Assembly: GCA_034435035.1 (NCBI GenBank)
Contig: DAOTXW010000009.1
Span: 62,001-126,000 of the forward strand
DNA length: 64,000 nt
Direction of reading: 5' to 3'
Source: JAHEME01 sp034435035
Lineage (GTDB): Bacteria; Chloroflexota; Anaerolineae; Aggregatilineales; UBA3940
The notes below the pieces were generated by a model, which searched no databases, was not told where the DNA came from, and saw only the letters and a list, made by a program, of their open reading frames with translations. The stretch's first letter is position 1; each line of letters starts with the position of its first letter. Of this stretch, positions 1 to 8,369 are shown in pieces. The translations under genes and the position numbers were made by a program.

Positions 1-185
1 GCACGCATGTGTTAGGGGTACTGGCGCAGAATGGCTCCTTCACATTTTATGTGGATGGGCAGGCACTTGGGTCGGCAAGCGATAGCCGGCACGAGAGCGG
101 GGATGTGGCCATGTATGCACTCAGCCAGACCGCCGACGTCATGCGTGTTGCCTTCGACAATCTGGAGATCCGGGCGGTTCCCTAG
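1..185 (+). CDS. C-terminal end of a concanavalin/LamG-like protein (partial)
   Basis: Only about the last 60 codons are in the window; the frame enters from the left edge and ends at the TAG at 183-185. The residues include FTFYVDGQALGSA, an acidic turn and a closing VAFDNLEIRAVP. This strand pattern (a ligand-facing YVDG hairpin, then a final AFDNLxI strand) is typical of the LamG-like or 3-keto-disaccharide-hydrolase-like jelly-roll found at the C-terminus of secreted Chloroflexota proteins. The stop overlaps the GTG of the next gene (TAGTG), which suggests translational coupling. The N-terminal part, and so the real function, is outside the window. Confidence 0.6.
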   Translation, partial: THVLGVLAQNGSFTFYVDGQALGSASDSRHESGDVAMYALSQTADVMRVAFDNLEIRAVP

Positions 186-1387
186 TGACTCTCCGGCACC
201 GGGTTGAGCAGTGGTATCCGCCTGTGCTTCTTCTTGCCGCCATCGGTCTGGCTGCAATACTGGCACGGGCCTCCGCTTTCCAGAATCGACAGGAAGTCGA
301 ATCGCCCGCGTCGGCACCCCCGTCTGGCAGCCTACCGACTCCTCCTCCCTTAACGCCTCTGCCAGGCATCCTATCCAAAACCACCCCGGCTTCCCTATAC
401 ACTGAGTCGTCGGACCATACTCCGGCGGACGCCTGGGCAGCGGCGCTTCTCAACCGGCTTCTAATGAATATCCCCTCCGCCAATTGGGAAGATCAAACCG
501 TGCTTCCGCTCAGACTTACGGGGAGTGCGCTGGTGCTTGGAGAGGATCCACTGACGCTCGATGCCGAGCGCCGCCTCCAATTGCTGGTAGCTAACGCGCA
601 GACACCATCGGCGGCGCAGGAAGTCGGAGCCATCAGCCCTGAGGGCGGTGCGCTGGTATTATCTGTCAGCCGCCTGGATGCATCACAATCCGAGGCAAGC
701 TGGCGGCTCAGCAGTGGCAGTGCCCGGATGGCATTAGCCGCACTTGTGGATCAGGCGCTGCTGCAAGGAATCGTCCTGACAGCTTCCTATCAATCGGGGG
801 CTGTGCCGCAGCTCATTTTTTATGGCGCAATGTCTGCCGATCAGGTGGTAGCCACCCTTCCCGATCCGCCCCGTCAGGCTGTGCAACCCACCAGCACGCC
901 AGCATTATCATCCCCGACTCCGACGCGTGTGCCCGAGGAATACCTGGGGCAGGTTGTGGCTGGAAAGCTGGCTCCCATCATCACAGCCGCAATTGAATAT
1001 GATCCTGACATGACACGGGCCTTTATAGAACGCCATCCCTGGACAGGAGTTCTCGATTCAACGGCCGAGGGCATTCGCGTGGGTGGGCGTCTGATCCCAG
1101 TAATGGATGCCCGGCAGATGACCTTTTATGCGGTTGCTCCCGGCGACCTTACCGGGCATGCCGAGCGATTCCTCACAGTGATCATTACTGCTGAGAACAC
1201 AACACGCTTTCCGGATGACCGGATCTACTTCCAGGGGCACCGCTTCGAGGAAATCCTTGATTGGGTGATTGTTGTGGCTGCCGAGAAAGGCGGGCGGCTG
1301 GTAGTTGCCTATGACGATCTGGGCCTCAGACAGGCCGTGACAATCATCGGATTTGTCTACTTTGATACACCGCTGCCTGGAAGCTGA
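185..1387 (+). CDS. unknown protein with N-terminal membrane anchor
   Basis: 400 residues from a GTG that overlaps the upstream stop by one base. Residues about 12-29 form one hydrophobic segment (signal anchor), followed by a Pro/Ser/Thr-rich linker to about residue 60 and a second Pro/Ser/Thr linker near residues 237-252. The rest looks like two globular alpha/beta regions, expected outside the cell. I recognise no family and see no catalytic motif. Coupling to the lectin-like gene upstream suggests they act together at the cell surface (inference). An ATG in another frame at 211 opens only a short ORF, so the GTG is preferred. Confidence 0.65.
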   Translation: MTLRHRVEQWYPPVLLLAAIGLAAILARASAFQNRQEVESPASAPPSGSLPTPPPLTPLPGILSKTTPASLYTESSDHTPADAWAAALLNRLLMNIPSANWEDQTVLPLRLTGSALVLGEDPLTLDAERRLQLLVANAQTPSAAQEVGAISPEGGALVLSVSRLDASQSEASWRLSSGSARMALAALVDQALLQGIVLTASYQSGAVPQLIFYGAMSADQVVATLPDPPRQAVQPTSTPALSSPTPTRVPEEYLGQVVAGKLAPIITAAIEYDPDMTRAFIERHPWTGVLDSTAEGIRVGGRLIPVMDARQMTFYAVAPGDLTGHAERFLTVIITAENTTRFPDDRIYFQGHRFEEILDWVIVVAAEKGGRLVVAYDDLGLRQAVTIIGFVYFDTPLPGS

Positions 1388-1410
1388 TACCAATCAGGAC
1401 CAAACTGTGC

Positions 1411-2043
1411 TTAAAGCTCCCGGGTGATGGCGGCGATGATTACTTCCAGTGCGCTGACAACGGCACTCGTTGGGAGCGTACCGGACAGCCCCTGATCGTA
1501 CTCAGGTAGCAGGGGCACGTGAATGAAGCCGGCCGGTAGTGGCGGGGCGCAGCCGGCCAGATGATGCAGCATGCTGTAGAACACCTCATTGCATAGAAAA
1601 CGCCCCGGATCATCGGAGAGCCGGATCGGGATGTTGTGATGCTGGATAGCCGCCAGAATTGGCTTCAGCGGCAGGGTTGTGGTGTAGAAAGAGGGAGCGC
1701 CGTCGATAATCGTGCTTTCAGTGATCATCTGGCCCGCGTTGTCAGGGATTCTGAATTGGCGCTCATTATAGCCAGTAGTTTCCAGACAGAGCCCCTCGCG
1801 TGTGGCCTCGCCCAGGCAGATGATCATGTCAGGATAGGTTGCTTTAACTGCCGCGATGGCTTGCACAGAAGCGATACCAGATTCAACCGGAAGCAGTCGG
1901 CTGAAAAGCGCAATATCAGGTAACATAGGAACTCGCGCCTGGAGCCCATACAACGCTTCGGCAGATGCGTTTCTGGCACGACCCGCAAAGGGTTCGAAAG
2001 CTGTCATCAGCAGGCGAAATGGTTTCCGGGCAGGGACGTACAT
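1411..2043 (-). CDS. pcp: pyroglutamyl-peptidase I (pyrrolidone-carboxylate peptidase)
   Basis: Cytosolic cysteine peptidase of family C15 that removes N-terminal pyroglutamate from peptides. Visible signatures are the N-terminal LMTAFEPFAGR (family: TGFEPFGG), a Glu in LCLETTGYN (about residue 88), the nucleophile Cys in GRFLCNEVFY (about residue 151) and the catalytic His in FIHVPLLPE (about residue 175), giving the Cys-His-Glu triad. Length 210 residues matches the family. The frame stays open a further 48 codons upstream, but the ATG at 2043 has an AGGAAG ribosome site 5 bases before it and places the first strand correctly. It is divergent from the phosphoribosyltransferase at 2170. Confidence 0.9.
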   Translation of the reverse strand: MYVPARKPFRLLMTAFEPFAGRARNASAEALYGLQARVPMLPDIALFSRLLPVESGIASVQAIAAVKATYPDMIICLGEATREGLCLETTGYNERQFRIPDNAGQMITESTIIDGAPSFYTTTLPLKPILAAIQHHNIPIRLSDDPGRFLCNEVFYSMLHHLAGCAPPLPAGFIHVPLLPEYDQGLSGTLPTSAVVSALEVIIAAITREL

Positions 2044-2092
2044 TGTTCTTCCTGATGGGCGGGTGACTGACCATGTCAGCGGGCTTTCTGAC

Positions 2093-2132
2093 TGTCGCAA
2101 GTGCTGCTCCAAGTATAGTAGAATGTCGCAAG
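2093..2132. promoter_or_regulatory. direct repeat TGTCGCAAG x2 in a divergent promoter region
   Basis: TGTCGCAAG occurs at 2093-2101 and again at 2124-2132, 31 bp apart (about three helical turns), on either side of a TATAGT/ACTATA element that could serve as a -10 for either gene. It lies between pcp (minus) and the phosphoribosyltransferase (plus). A shared operator is an inference; no known regulator motif was recognised. Confidence 0.3.
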
Positions 2133-2169
2133 ATTTTGGGCTGCCGAGCGTTGATGCGGAGGGATTTAC

Positions 2170-2727
2170 ATGGTTGATCATTCGCAACAGCTATACCCGG
2201 TGGAGATCGCTGGCCTGAAGCGTGACCTGCGCCTGTTCGAGGTCGCGCCCGGTGTCCGCATCGCGATCATCAATATTCTGGGGGATACTGAGCTGATACA
2301 GGCTTGCGCTGGGGCGCTGGCTGCCCAGCTCAGCACTTATGAGGCGGATGCTATTGTGACAGCGGAAACCAAGAGCATCCCCCTGGCATTTGCCCTGGCT
2401 GCCGAACTCAAGAAGCCGTGGATTGTACTGCGTAAGAGTTACAAGCCCTACATGGGTGATGCGCTGCAAGCTGAGACTCTGTCAATCACCACTGGCCAGG
2501 TACAGACTCTGTATCTGGATGAAAAGGATCGCACGCTGTTGCAGGGCAAACAGGTGATCGTGGTTGATGACGTCATCTCAACAGGGAGCACGCTTCAGGG
2601 GATGCAGATGGTTCTTAACAAGGCCGGGGCGAGGGTTGCCGCGCGCGCAGCCATCTTCACGGAAGGGGATCGCGCCAAGTGGCAAGATATCGTGGCCCTG
2701 GGGCATCTGCCAGTATTTGCAGACTGA
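2170..2727 (+). CDS. phosphoribosyltransferase (adenine phosphoribosyltransferase-like)
   Basis: Type I phosphoribosyltransferase of 185 residues, expected to move a nucleobase onto PRPP in purine salvage. The PRPP-binding loop VIVVDDVISTGSTL is at about residues 129-142, and the upstream AIVTAETKSIPLAFALA segment matches the apt-type substrate loop (family: GxxxRGFxxAxxLA), although the usual Arg-Gly is replaced by Lys-Ser. The start ATG is preceded by GGAGGGATTTAC, a good ribosome site. It could be Apt or a related purine/xanthine enzyme; the base cannot be told from sequence alone. Confidence 0.8.
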   Translation: MVDHSQQLYPVEIAGLKRDLRLFEVAPGVRIAIINILGDTELIQACAGALAAQLSTYEADAIVTAETKSIPLAFALAAELKKPWIVLRKSYKPYMGDALQAETLSITTGQVQTLYLDEKDRTLLQGKQVIVVDDVISTGSTLQGMQMVLNKAGARVAARAAIFTEGDRAKWQDIVALGHLPVFAD

Positions 2728-2756
2728 ATGGTAGCGAGCGATTCTGGCAGTTTTGT

Positions 2757-2785
2757 TGCCTATCGTCTATAGTTCGGGCATACTC
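2757..2785 (+). promoter_or_regulatory. sigma-A-type promoter for the receiver gene
   Basis: TTGCCT, 17-base spacer, CATACT, ending about 20 bases before the GTG at 2806. Both boxes match the consensus at four of six positions. Confidence 0.4.
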
Positions 2786-2805
2786 GCAGGCTGAGGCAGA
2801 AGACC

Positions 2806-3429
2806 GTGGCACGCATTCTGGTGGTGGACGACGAGCCGGACGTCCGTGAGCTGTTCAATATCACACTCAAAATGGCCGGGCATACGACCGAGACGGCAAA
2901 GGATGGCCTCGAAGCTGTTGATCGTTTGCAGGGCGATATTCCGGATCTGATCCTGCTGGATCTCATGATGCCACGTATGGATGGATTTGGACTGCTGACA
3001 CATATTCGCGAGAAGATGGATACCCGCCCGGTGCGTGTGCTGGTGGCAACTGCTAAGGTCCTCGAAGAGGCCGATCACAGCCGGCTCGGATCGTGGCCGG
3101 TTGTGGGTGTGCTGAACAAAGGTGAGCTGGATATCAGCGCAATGGTGAATATCGTGCGCACAGCTCTGAGCAAAGAAGCGCTGAAGCCCGCCGCTTCTGC
3201 GGAACAACCCAAGGAGTCCCCTGCTCCCCCCACAGTGCAGCCTTCACCTGCACCTCCCGCCGAAACGCCTGTTGCACCGCCTACACCTCCTCCTCCTGCG
3301 CCCTCTGCTGCTCCGGCGTCCGGCCCGGCCAGTCCTCCAGCGGCGGCGCCGCCGGCTGGCCCCGGCATCCCGCTGATCAACGTCCCGCCCGTTTCAACCC
3401 AGAAGACTTCCGATCCCAAGAAGGACTGA
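2806..3429 (+). CDS. response-regulator receiver protein with Pro/Ala-rich tail
   Basis: 207 residues from a GTG start. The receiver domain (1-125) has all key residues: acidic pair D8/D9, phosphoacceptor D52 in LILLDLMMPRMDG, T82 in ATAK, and K105 in LNKGE. There is no DNA-binding or enzymatic output domain; residues about 130-200 are almost entirely Pro, Ala, Ser and Thr, ending in a lysine/aspartate tip. Such tails act as flexible tethers or protein-contact arms in other families; here that is inference. No histidine kinase is encoded in the window, so it is an orphan. It has its own promoter. Confidence 0.9.
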   Translation: MARILVVDDEPDVRELFNITLKMAGHTTETAKDGLEAVDRLQGDIPDLILLDLMMPRMDGFGLLTHIREKMDTRPVRVLVATAKVLEEADHSRLGSWPVVGVLNKGELDISAMVNIVRTALSKEALKPAASAEQPKESPAPPTVQPSPAPPAETPVAPPTPPPPAPSAAPASGPASPPAAAPPAGPGIPLINVPPVSTQKTSDPKKD

Positions 3430-3485
3430 TGAATCAGGCACACTGAAGGGTGCGCCGGGTAATTCTGGCACGCGAGGCGAGGTAT

Positions 3486-3920
3486 TCAATATCGGTTGGC
3501 GCGCGCTGCCACCAGCGCGATGACAAATAGGGCCAGGGCCCCGGCCGCATCAATGCCAGTGATCGGGAACAGTGGCTGCCCATCAGCCGCGATTGGCTCG
3601 TAAGCAATCCAGACAATTACCTTAACGACCAGCAGCCCTATTGCCACTACTGCAGCCGAAATCAGCATGTCATCGATGATCCAAGTCCCTACCCGCTTCA
3701 GCATCTGCGAGCCCTGCCATACCAGCAGCGCCCAGGCCACCGCCCAGAACCCCCAGCGATAGATCTGGTTGCCTGATACATTGCGTGTGTCGAGCGGTCC
3801 CTGCCCGTCCACCAGGGCCCCTGCGAGGGGGACTATCAATCCCACTGCTGCAGTGATGCCAGCGGTGATGGCGGCGGCACGCAGGATCGCCGGCCAGTTG
3901 AATCGCCGATCATCTGCCAT
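3486..3920 (-). CDS. small integral membrane protein of unknown function
   Basis: 144 residues with a short charged N-terminus and about four hydrophobic segments (roughly residues 10-35, 53-68, 84-105 and 123-141). No family recognised. The downstream neighbour on this strand is the receiver gene in convergent orientation; the DinB-like gene lies upstream on the same strand, 32 bases away, so the two may be co-transcribed. Confidence 0.6.
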   Translation of the reverse strand: MADDRRFNWPAILRAAAITAGITAAVGLIVPLAGALVDGQGPLDTRNVSGNQIYRWGFWAVAWALLVWQGSQMLKRVGTWIIDDMLISAAVVAIGLLVVKVIVWIAYEPIAADGQPLFPITGIDAAGALALFVIALVAARANRY

Positions 3921-3952
3921 GGTCTAATCCTTTCCGTCGTTGCTGCGCGATC

Positions 3953-4462
3953 TCAGTGGGGTTCAGCCTTCTTGCCCAGGATGGCTCTGACGCTGTCCAG
4001 GCTCAAACCTCCCAGATCGGGCTGTCGCACATTCATGAGCATCAGGTACATACTCAACTGTGTCCGATGCGCACTCTCATGCTCAAGCATTGCCATTAAC
4101 AGCCTCCAGGCTGATGTACCCAGATTGTCATCTGGACGCTGGCGTTTCTGCTGTAGAACCGAATTGGGCAGCGGGCGCAGAAGATCCAGGGCTTGTTCGG
4201 TTCTGGTCTGGAAGTAAGATACTGCCTCCTGCCAGTCCTCACTCTGGCTCTCGAAATCGTCGACCACCCACCGATCGGCAGCGACGGCCATAGCATACAT
4301 ATAGTGTCCGGCAGCGATGCGGCGCACAATCTCAATAGGGGATGGCTCTCCCGGCCATGGCCGCCAGGTGGCTTTGGCGAGCGGGACTGCATCGACAACC
4401 CATTGCGTCCGCCGCCGCTGCCCGTGGAAATACTTGATGAACTCCTCGAGATCGCTGATCAT
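3953..4462 (-). CDS. DinB-family protein
   Basis: 169 residues. The four-helix DinB/YfiT fold is suggested by the helical pattern and by the metal-site motifs: a His in IAAGHYMYAMA (helix 2) and HESAHRTQLSMYL (helix 4; family HxxxHRxQL). Members bind a divalent metal through three histidines and serve as thiol transferases or have unknown roles. The length is right for the family. No specific substrate can be proposed from the surroundings. Confidence 0.75.
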   Translation of the reverse strand: MISDLEEFIKYFHGQRRRTQWVVDAVPLAKATWRPWPGEPSPIEIVRRIAAGHYMYAMAVAADRWVVDDFESQSEDWQEAVSYFQTRTEQALDLLRPLPNSVLQQKRQRPDDNLGTSAWRLLMAMLEHESAHRTQLSMYLMLMNVRQPDLGGLSLDSVRAILGKKAEPH

Positions 4463-4532
4463 CTCTGCTCTCAGTTGCCGGCATTACAGACTCACTGTGG
4501 GCGCTACAGGGTCAGTGCTTGTCAAGCTCCAG

Positions 4533-5549
4533 CTATCTAAGCATCGGCGCTGCAGGGGCTCCACGACGGGTCAGGTATCCATTATCTGCATACCATTGAT
4601 AAGCATCCCTGACACTTTCGGCGAAAGGGCGAGTCTTCAAGCCGAGCTCACGAACTGCTTTGCTGTTATCGTAGTACAGTTGCCGCCCGCCCATTAACAG
4701 CGCTTCTCTGTTAACTGGCAGGCCCGGCATAAGCTTCTGTAGCAGCCCGAACAGGCTGGCCGTAATTGGCAGAAGCCAGGAGGGAATGTCCACAGGGGGG
4801 ACCCGGGTCCCCAGAACATCCCTTACGATCTCAAGGGTCTCGCGGTGTGTCATATTGTGGCCGCCAAGCACATATCGCCCGCCCGTGGTGCCGCGCTCGG
4901 CTGCTGCAATATGGCCTTCCATACAATCCCGAACGTCAATGTAATTCAGGCCGCCCCGGGGCAATGCCGGGATCGCACCTTTGAGCGCCTGTATGATTAG
5001 CTCACCGGAGATAAACTTGAGATCACGTGGTCCAATCACAGCGGCAGGTAGCACGCTTACTGCGTTGAGTCCACGCTGAAGGTAGTCGGCCATCACCTGT
5101 TCGGCCATATGCTTACTGTGGCCATACGGAAACTCCTCAGGCGGCAGGTTGAATGAATCCAGTTCGTCCATTAACGGCTTATCCGGGCGCGGGACTCCCA
5201 GTGCAGCGCAGGAACTGGTGAAGATAACCCGCTTGACTCCGGCTTTCAGCGCCGCCTCGAAGATATTTCGGGCACCATCCACATTGATGCGATACAGCAC
5301 GTCACGCGCCGCATGCCGATGGTCGGACATCGCCGCCACATGGAAGACCCAGTCAACGCCCTCCATGGCTGCGGGGAGCGTTTCAGGCTCCAAGATATCT
5401 CCTACAACTGGCGTGAGATGAAGCCCTTCCAGAGCGTCATCCGGGGATGTCGACCGCCGCAGGCCGAGCACTTCAACGTCACGCTGCCTCAAGGCAGCAA
5501 CCAGCGTCGATCCAAGAAAGCCCGTGCTGCCGGTCACTAGTGCTCGCAT
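4533..5549 (-). CDS. NAD(P)-dependent epimerase/dehydratase (extended SDR)
   Basis: 338 residues, cytosolic. The N-terminus MRALVTGSTGFLGSTL carries the Rossmann GxxGxxG; the SDR catalytic residues are Ser in IFTSSCAALG and YGHSK (YxxxK, about residues 142-146). It resembles dihydroflavonol-4-reductase-like and HpnA-type epimerases, which work on sugar or isoprenoid-linked substrates. The ATG at 5549 is preferred to the GTG at 5558, because AAGGTGAT lies 5-8 bases before it. A glycosyltransferase and a polyprenyl-reductase-like gene follow on the same strand, which fits a lipid or glycan pathway (inference). Confidence 0.85.
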   Translation of the reverse strand: MRALVTGSTGFLGSTLVAALRQRDVEVLGLRRSTSPDDALEGLHLTPVVGDILEPETLPAAMEGVDWVFHVAAMSDHRHAARDVLYRINVDGARNIFEAALKAGVKRVIFTSSCAALGVPRPDKPLMDELDSFNLPPEEFPYGHSKHMAEQVMADYLQRGLNAVSVLPAAVIGPRDLKFISGELIIQALKGAIPALPRGGLNYIDVRDCMEGHIAAAERGTTGGRYVLGGHNMTHRETLEIVRDVLGTRVPPVDIPSWLLPITASLFGLLQKLMPGLPVNREALLMGGRQLYYDNSKAVRELGLKTRPFAESVRDAYQWYADNGYLTRRGAPAAPMLR

Positions 5550-5566
5550 GCTGATCACCTTACGCG

Positions 5567-5749
5567 TTATTCGAGATGCTGCCCCTGCCCGATCAGAACC
5601 TGTCCATCTATTACCAGCGTTGACTGCCCCATGACCCCATCAAGGTGAATGGGCGCCCGGTTGCACCCGCCATACGGGGTAAAGCATTGTGCCCGATCGC
5701 GATTTGTCCCATAGCCGGGCGCAAAGGCGCCACAGGCCCACTTTCCCGA
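5567..5749 (-). pseudogene. 3' remnant of an M29-like aminopeptidase gene
   Basis: A 60-codon stretch with no start codon in place runs from a stop at 5750 to a TAA at 5567-5569. The translated end contains PGYGTNRD, then NRAPIHLDGVMGQ, then TLVIDGQVLIGQG. The order GxGTN...IHxDGVM...TxxxDGxxL is the conserved C-terminus of M29-type metallo-aminopeptidases and their relatives, including a metal-binding His and Asp. The other ~300 residues are absent: the epimerase start lies downstream and the glycosyltransferase stop is 30 bases upstream. I read this as a decayed gene; a chance match is possible. Confidence 0.4.
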
Positions 5750-5778
5750 TTATACACCGGGCTGTCCTGCGCGCCGGA

Positions 5779-6678
5779 CTACTTGGTGCTTTCCACACGC
5801 TGCCACAGTTCAGCCAGACGCTGGCGCTGGAGGCGCACACGCAGAAGGATCAGCAGCCACAGGTGCAGCCTGGCTGCAAAGAGTAACCAGGTCCAACACC
5901 ATTCTCGTAAAGTGCGCGCATACGTCAGCGCCCGCCAGGTGCCGGCAACCACCTCATGCCGGAAACTGCGCATGCGGAGCGGCGATGCGGCGATGATGGG
6001 CTGTACATATCCGCCGCCGCTGCGCACCTTCTGCTTCAGCCAATCCTGATAGGTCTGAGGGTATTTGACAAAGACCGCCGCGGCCGGCGCATAGCGGATT
6101 TGATATCCCCGCTCGGCAATCATGTGAGAGATCACCGCATCTTCGGCCAGGGCGTCTTCCGGAATCGCAGGGATGATGCCCTGGCGGATGGCATAGAGAT
6201 AGCCCGAACAGACCAAAAAAATGCCCTTTCGATCGCGCCTCAGGCGTTCTTCATGGGCGCCTGCATCTGCTAACAGATGCGACCAGTATCCAAGCATGGT
6301 ATTGCGCGGACTGATCGAAATAGGGCGTCCACTCACAGCCCCAACCGTGGGATCGGCAAAAGGCTCCAGGAGCGCGGCCAGCGCCCCCGGGCCGACATAG
6401 ACATCACCATCGGTCATCACAACGATGTCGCCGGTTGCTGCGCTCAGGCCCAGATTCAAAGCGGCAGGCTTGCCGTGGCCCTGATCGCGAAGGACGCGTA
6501 CCTGACGGAAAGTGCTGGCCACTGACGCGGTAACATCATCCGGACAGATAACCAGAATCTCCGGTTTAGGGCAGCCGTACTGAGCAATCAACGCCTCAAG
6601 CGCCATTCGCACGGTTCCGGGCTCATGTGAGGCAGTGACCAGGATTGAGGGCCTGTATTCGCTTACCGCTGAACCCAT
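5779..6678 (-). CDS. family 2 glycosyltransferase
   Basis: 299 residues with the GT-A layout: SILVTASHEPGTVRMALEAL at the N-terminus, the nucleotide-sugar/metal motif MTDGDVYVG (D90 and D92), the acceptor-side LAEDAVI (residues 176-182), and a charged KQKVRSGGG loop in the place of the QxxRW motif. A hydrophobic C-terminal stretch (about 261-283) probably anchors it to the membrane. Similar to processive or hyaluronan/cellulose-synthase-like GT2 enzymes, although the loop differs from QxxRW. Its 5' end overlaps the 3' end of the flavoprotein gene by 16 bases, so the two are translationally linked. Confidence 0.85.
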   Translation of the reverse strand: MGSAVSEYRPSILVTASHEPGTVRMALEALIAQYGCPKPEILVICPDDVTASVASTFRQVRVLRDQGHGKPAALNLGLSAATGDIVVMTDGDVYVGPGALAALLEPFADPTVGAVSGRPISISPRNTMLGYWSHLLADAGAHEERLRRDRKGIFLVCSGYLYAIRQGIIPAIPEDALAEDAVISHMIAERGYQIRYAPAAAVFVKYPQTYQDWLKQKVRSGGGYVQPIIAASPLRMRSFRHEVVAGTWRALTYARTLREWCWTWLLFAARLHLWLLILLRVRLQRQRLAELWQRVESTK

Positions 6679-7949
6679 TGGAGGTGCCCGCGTGCTGATG
6701 CGCCCAGTCGGCGCGCAAGCCAGACTGGCGAGAGCGGCATGAAGAACTGGAGAATAAACAGAGGATGTAGAATATCCTGGGGGGCAGCTATCCCCTGGTT
6801 GATCCGCATCACCGTGCTATTCAAGAAACGGTGCTGGCTGCATACCCACAGGATGTAATCCATGAAGATCGGGTTGACCAGGATGTCACGAAGGAAGTGC
6901 AGACCTGTGAACAAAGGCCCAAACCGGTGCCATAATTCGCGCTGGTAGGGGATATGGTCACTTCGACCTGATGCCAGATCCTCATGCAGGATTCCGGCAC
7001 CCAGCAGACCGCTTTCCAGTGCAAGGTCGATGCCTTCCCCGGTAATAGGATTGACCAGTCCTGCGGCCTCCCCTATGATGATCCAGTTCTGCCCCGCAAC
7101 CCGCTCGGCCGGGAAATCGATGCGCAGAGGATAGCCCTTAATGGGGCCCTGCTGCTGATCACGCTGCAGGAGTCCCTCGCGTTCGCGGCGCTCCAGAAAG
7201 CTCTTCAGCAGAGAAGAAGCGGTCTGTTTGGGCCCCCAGACTGAAGGAAGCGTCCCGGCCCCTACATTGGCTCGACCATCGCCGGTAGGGAATATCCACC
7301 CATAGCCTGGCAGCAGCTCCAGATCGAAGAAGAAGTCATAGCGATTTGACGGGACTCTGATGCTGGAGAAATAGGCCCGGGCAGCCTTCATCAGGCGCGG
7401 TCTGTGATGCAGAAACCCGGTGCGCTCAAGCAGCCCCATGCTGGCGCCAGTCGCGATGACGACCTGATCGGAGTAAATATCGATGGGGCCGCCGGGTGTC
7501 ACCCCATGCAGCGCGCAGATCCGGTCTCCTTTCCGCGAGATATTTTCTACCCGTGTCTCGCTCATCAATCGAGCGCCGTCTGCCAGGGCATGTTTGAGCA
7601 CCAGATCATCCAGAACGTATCGCGGCAGCACCAGCGCGTAGGCTGCGTCCGGCTCCATGAAGTCTGCAAATGAGACTTTCAGATCCACGCCAAAAGGGCC
7701 GACTATGCGGATATCATCGATATGGGCTGGCGCCCGGGCTTTGACTTCGTCCAACAGCGACATCTGCTCAAGCGTCTTTACCGCCATCGGCGTCAGGCCG
7801 TCGCCGCAGGTTTTGTCGCGAGGGAACGCTGCCTGGTCCAGCAATACCACTTCGTGGCCTAGTTGTGCCAGTGCGCTGGCACAGGCTGCGCCGCCCGGTC
7901 CTGCTCCAATGACCGCGATCTCGGTATGCAGACTGCTGGGAGTTGACAT
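6663..7949 (-). CDS. geranylgeranyl-reductase-family FAD oxidoreductase
   Basis: 428 residues from the ATG at 7949. The FAD fingerprint IAVIGAGPGGAACASALA is at the N-terminus, followed by FPRDKTCGDGL, which is diagnostic of the geranylgeranyl reductase branch (family: CGDG), and by the second FAD motif IIGEAAGLVNPITGEGIDLA. Such enzymes saturate double bonds of isoprenoid chains (archaeal lipids, menaquinone side chains, chlorophyll phytyl). The likely substrate here is a polyprenyl lipid, by context only. The frame stays open 39 codons upstream, but that part has no ribosome site and starts outside the fold. Confidence 0.85.
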   Translation of the reverse strand: MSTPSSLHTEIAVIGAGPGGAACASALAQLGHEVVLLDQAAFPRDKTCGDGLTPMAVKTLEQMSLLDEVKARAPAHIDDIRIVGPFGVDLKVSFADFMEPDAAYALVLPRYVLDDLVLKHALADGARLMSETRVENISRKGDRICALHGVTPGGPIDIYSDQVVIATGASMGLLERTGFLHHRPRLMKAARAYFSSIRVPSNRYDFFFDLELLPGYGWIFPTGDGRANVGAGTLPSVWGPKQTASSLLKSFLERREREGLLQRDQQQGPIKGYPLRIDFPAERVAGQNWIIIGEAAGLVNPITGEGIDLALESGLLGAGILHEDLASGRSDHIPYQRELWHRFGPLFTGLHFLRDILVNPIFMDYILWVCSQHRFLNSTVMRINQGIAAPQDILHPLFILQFFMPLSPVWLARRLGASARGHLQWVQR

Positions 7950-8269
7950 GGGTAGTTCTTTGCTATCACCTGAGGGCAGCCAAGCAATAAGTATGCCAGT
8001 TTTCTGCCAGCCGGCAACCGAGGCAAAGTAAAATCCCCTGCCTGCTCTCAGCCGGTTTAGCTTCAAACTTCCCTGGATATGATGCTATACTATGAGGCGA
8101 GTAAGCTGCTACAACATCAGCGGCAGGGACGGCGCGTGTTCTGGGCAATACGCCGGGGGGATTCCGTCTGCGCTGGCGCCTCAGCATCAGCGCGTCTGAC
8201 AATGATCCGGTAAAATAATAGTGTCAGTGAGATCTGCAATTTATTGAAGAGGCAGCTCTCGCTGAGGGT

Positions 8270-8298
8270 TTGACCGTGTTTCGTTCGGAGCCTATACT
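8270..8298 (+). promoter_or_regulatory. sigma-A-type promoter of the kinase operon
   Basis: TTGACC, 17-base spacer, TATACT: five of six matches in each box. The start codon of the kinase is about 70 bases downstream. The rest of the 420-base gap between the divergent flavoprotein and kinase genes (7950-8369) holds no convincing gene; a second TATACT-like box lies near 8085-8092. Confidence 0.65.
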
Positions 8299-8369
8299 GG
8301 GCAAATCGCCTGTCGAGAAAGAACAAATGCTTATCCCGGCAGGAATTATCAGCAATTATCGGGTGGGTT

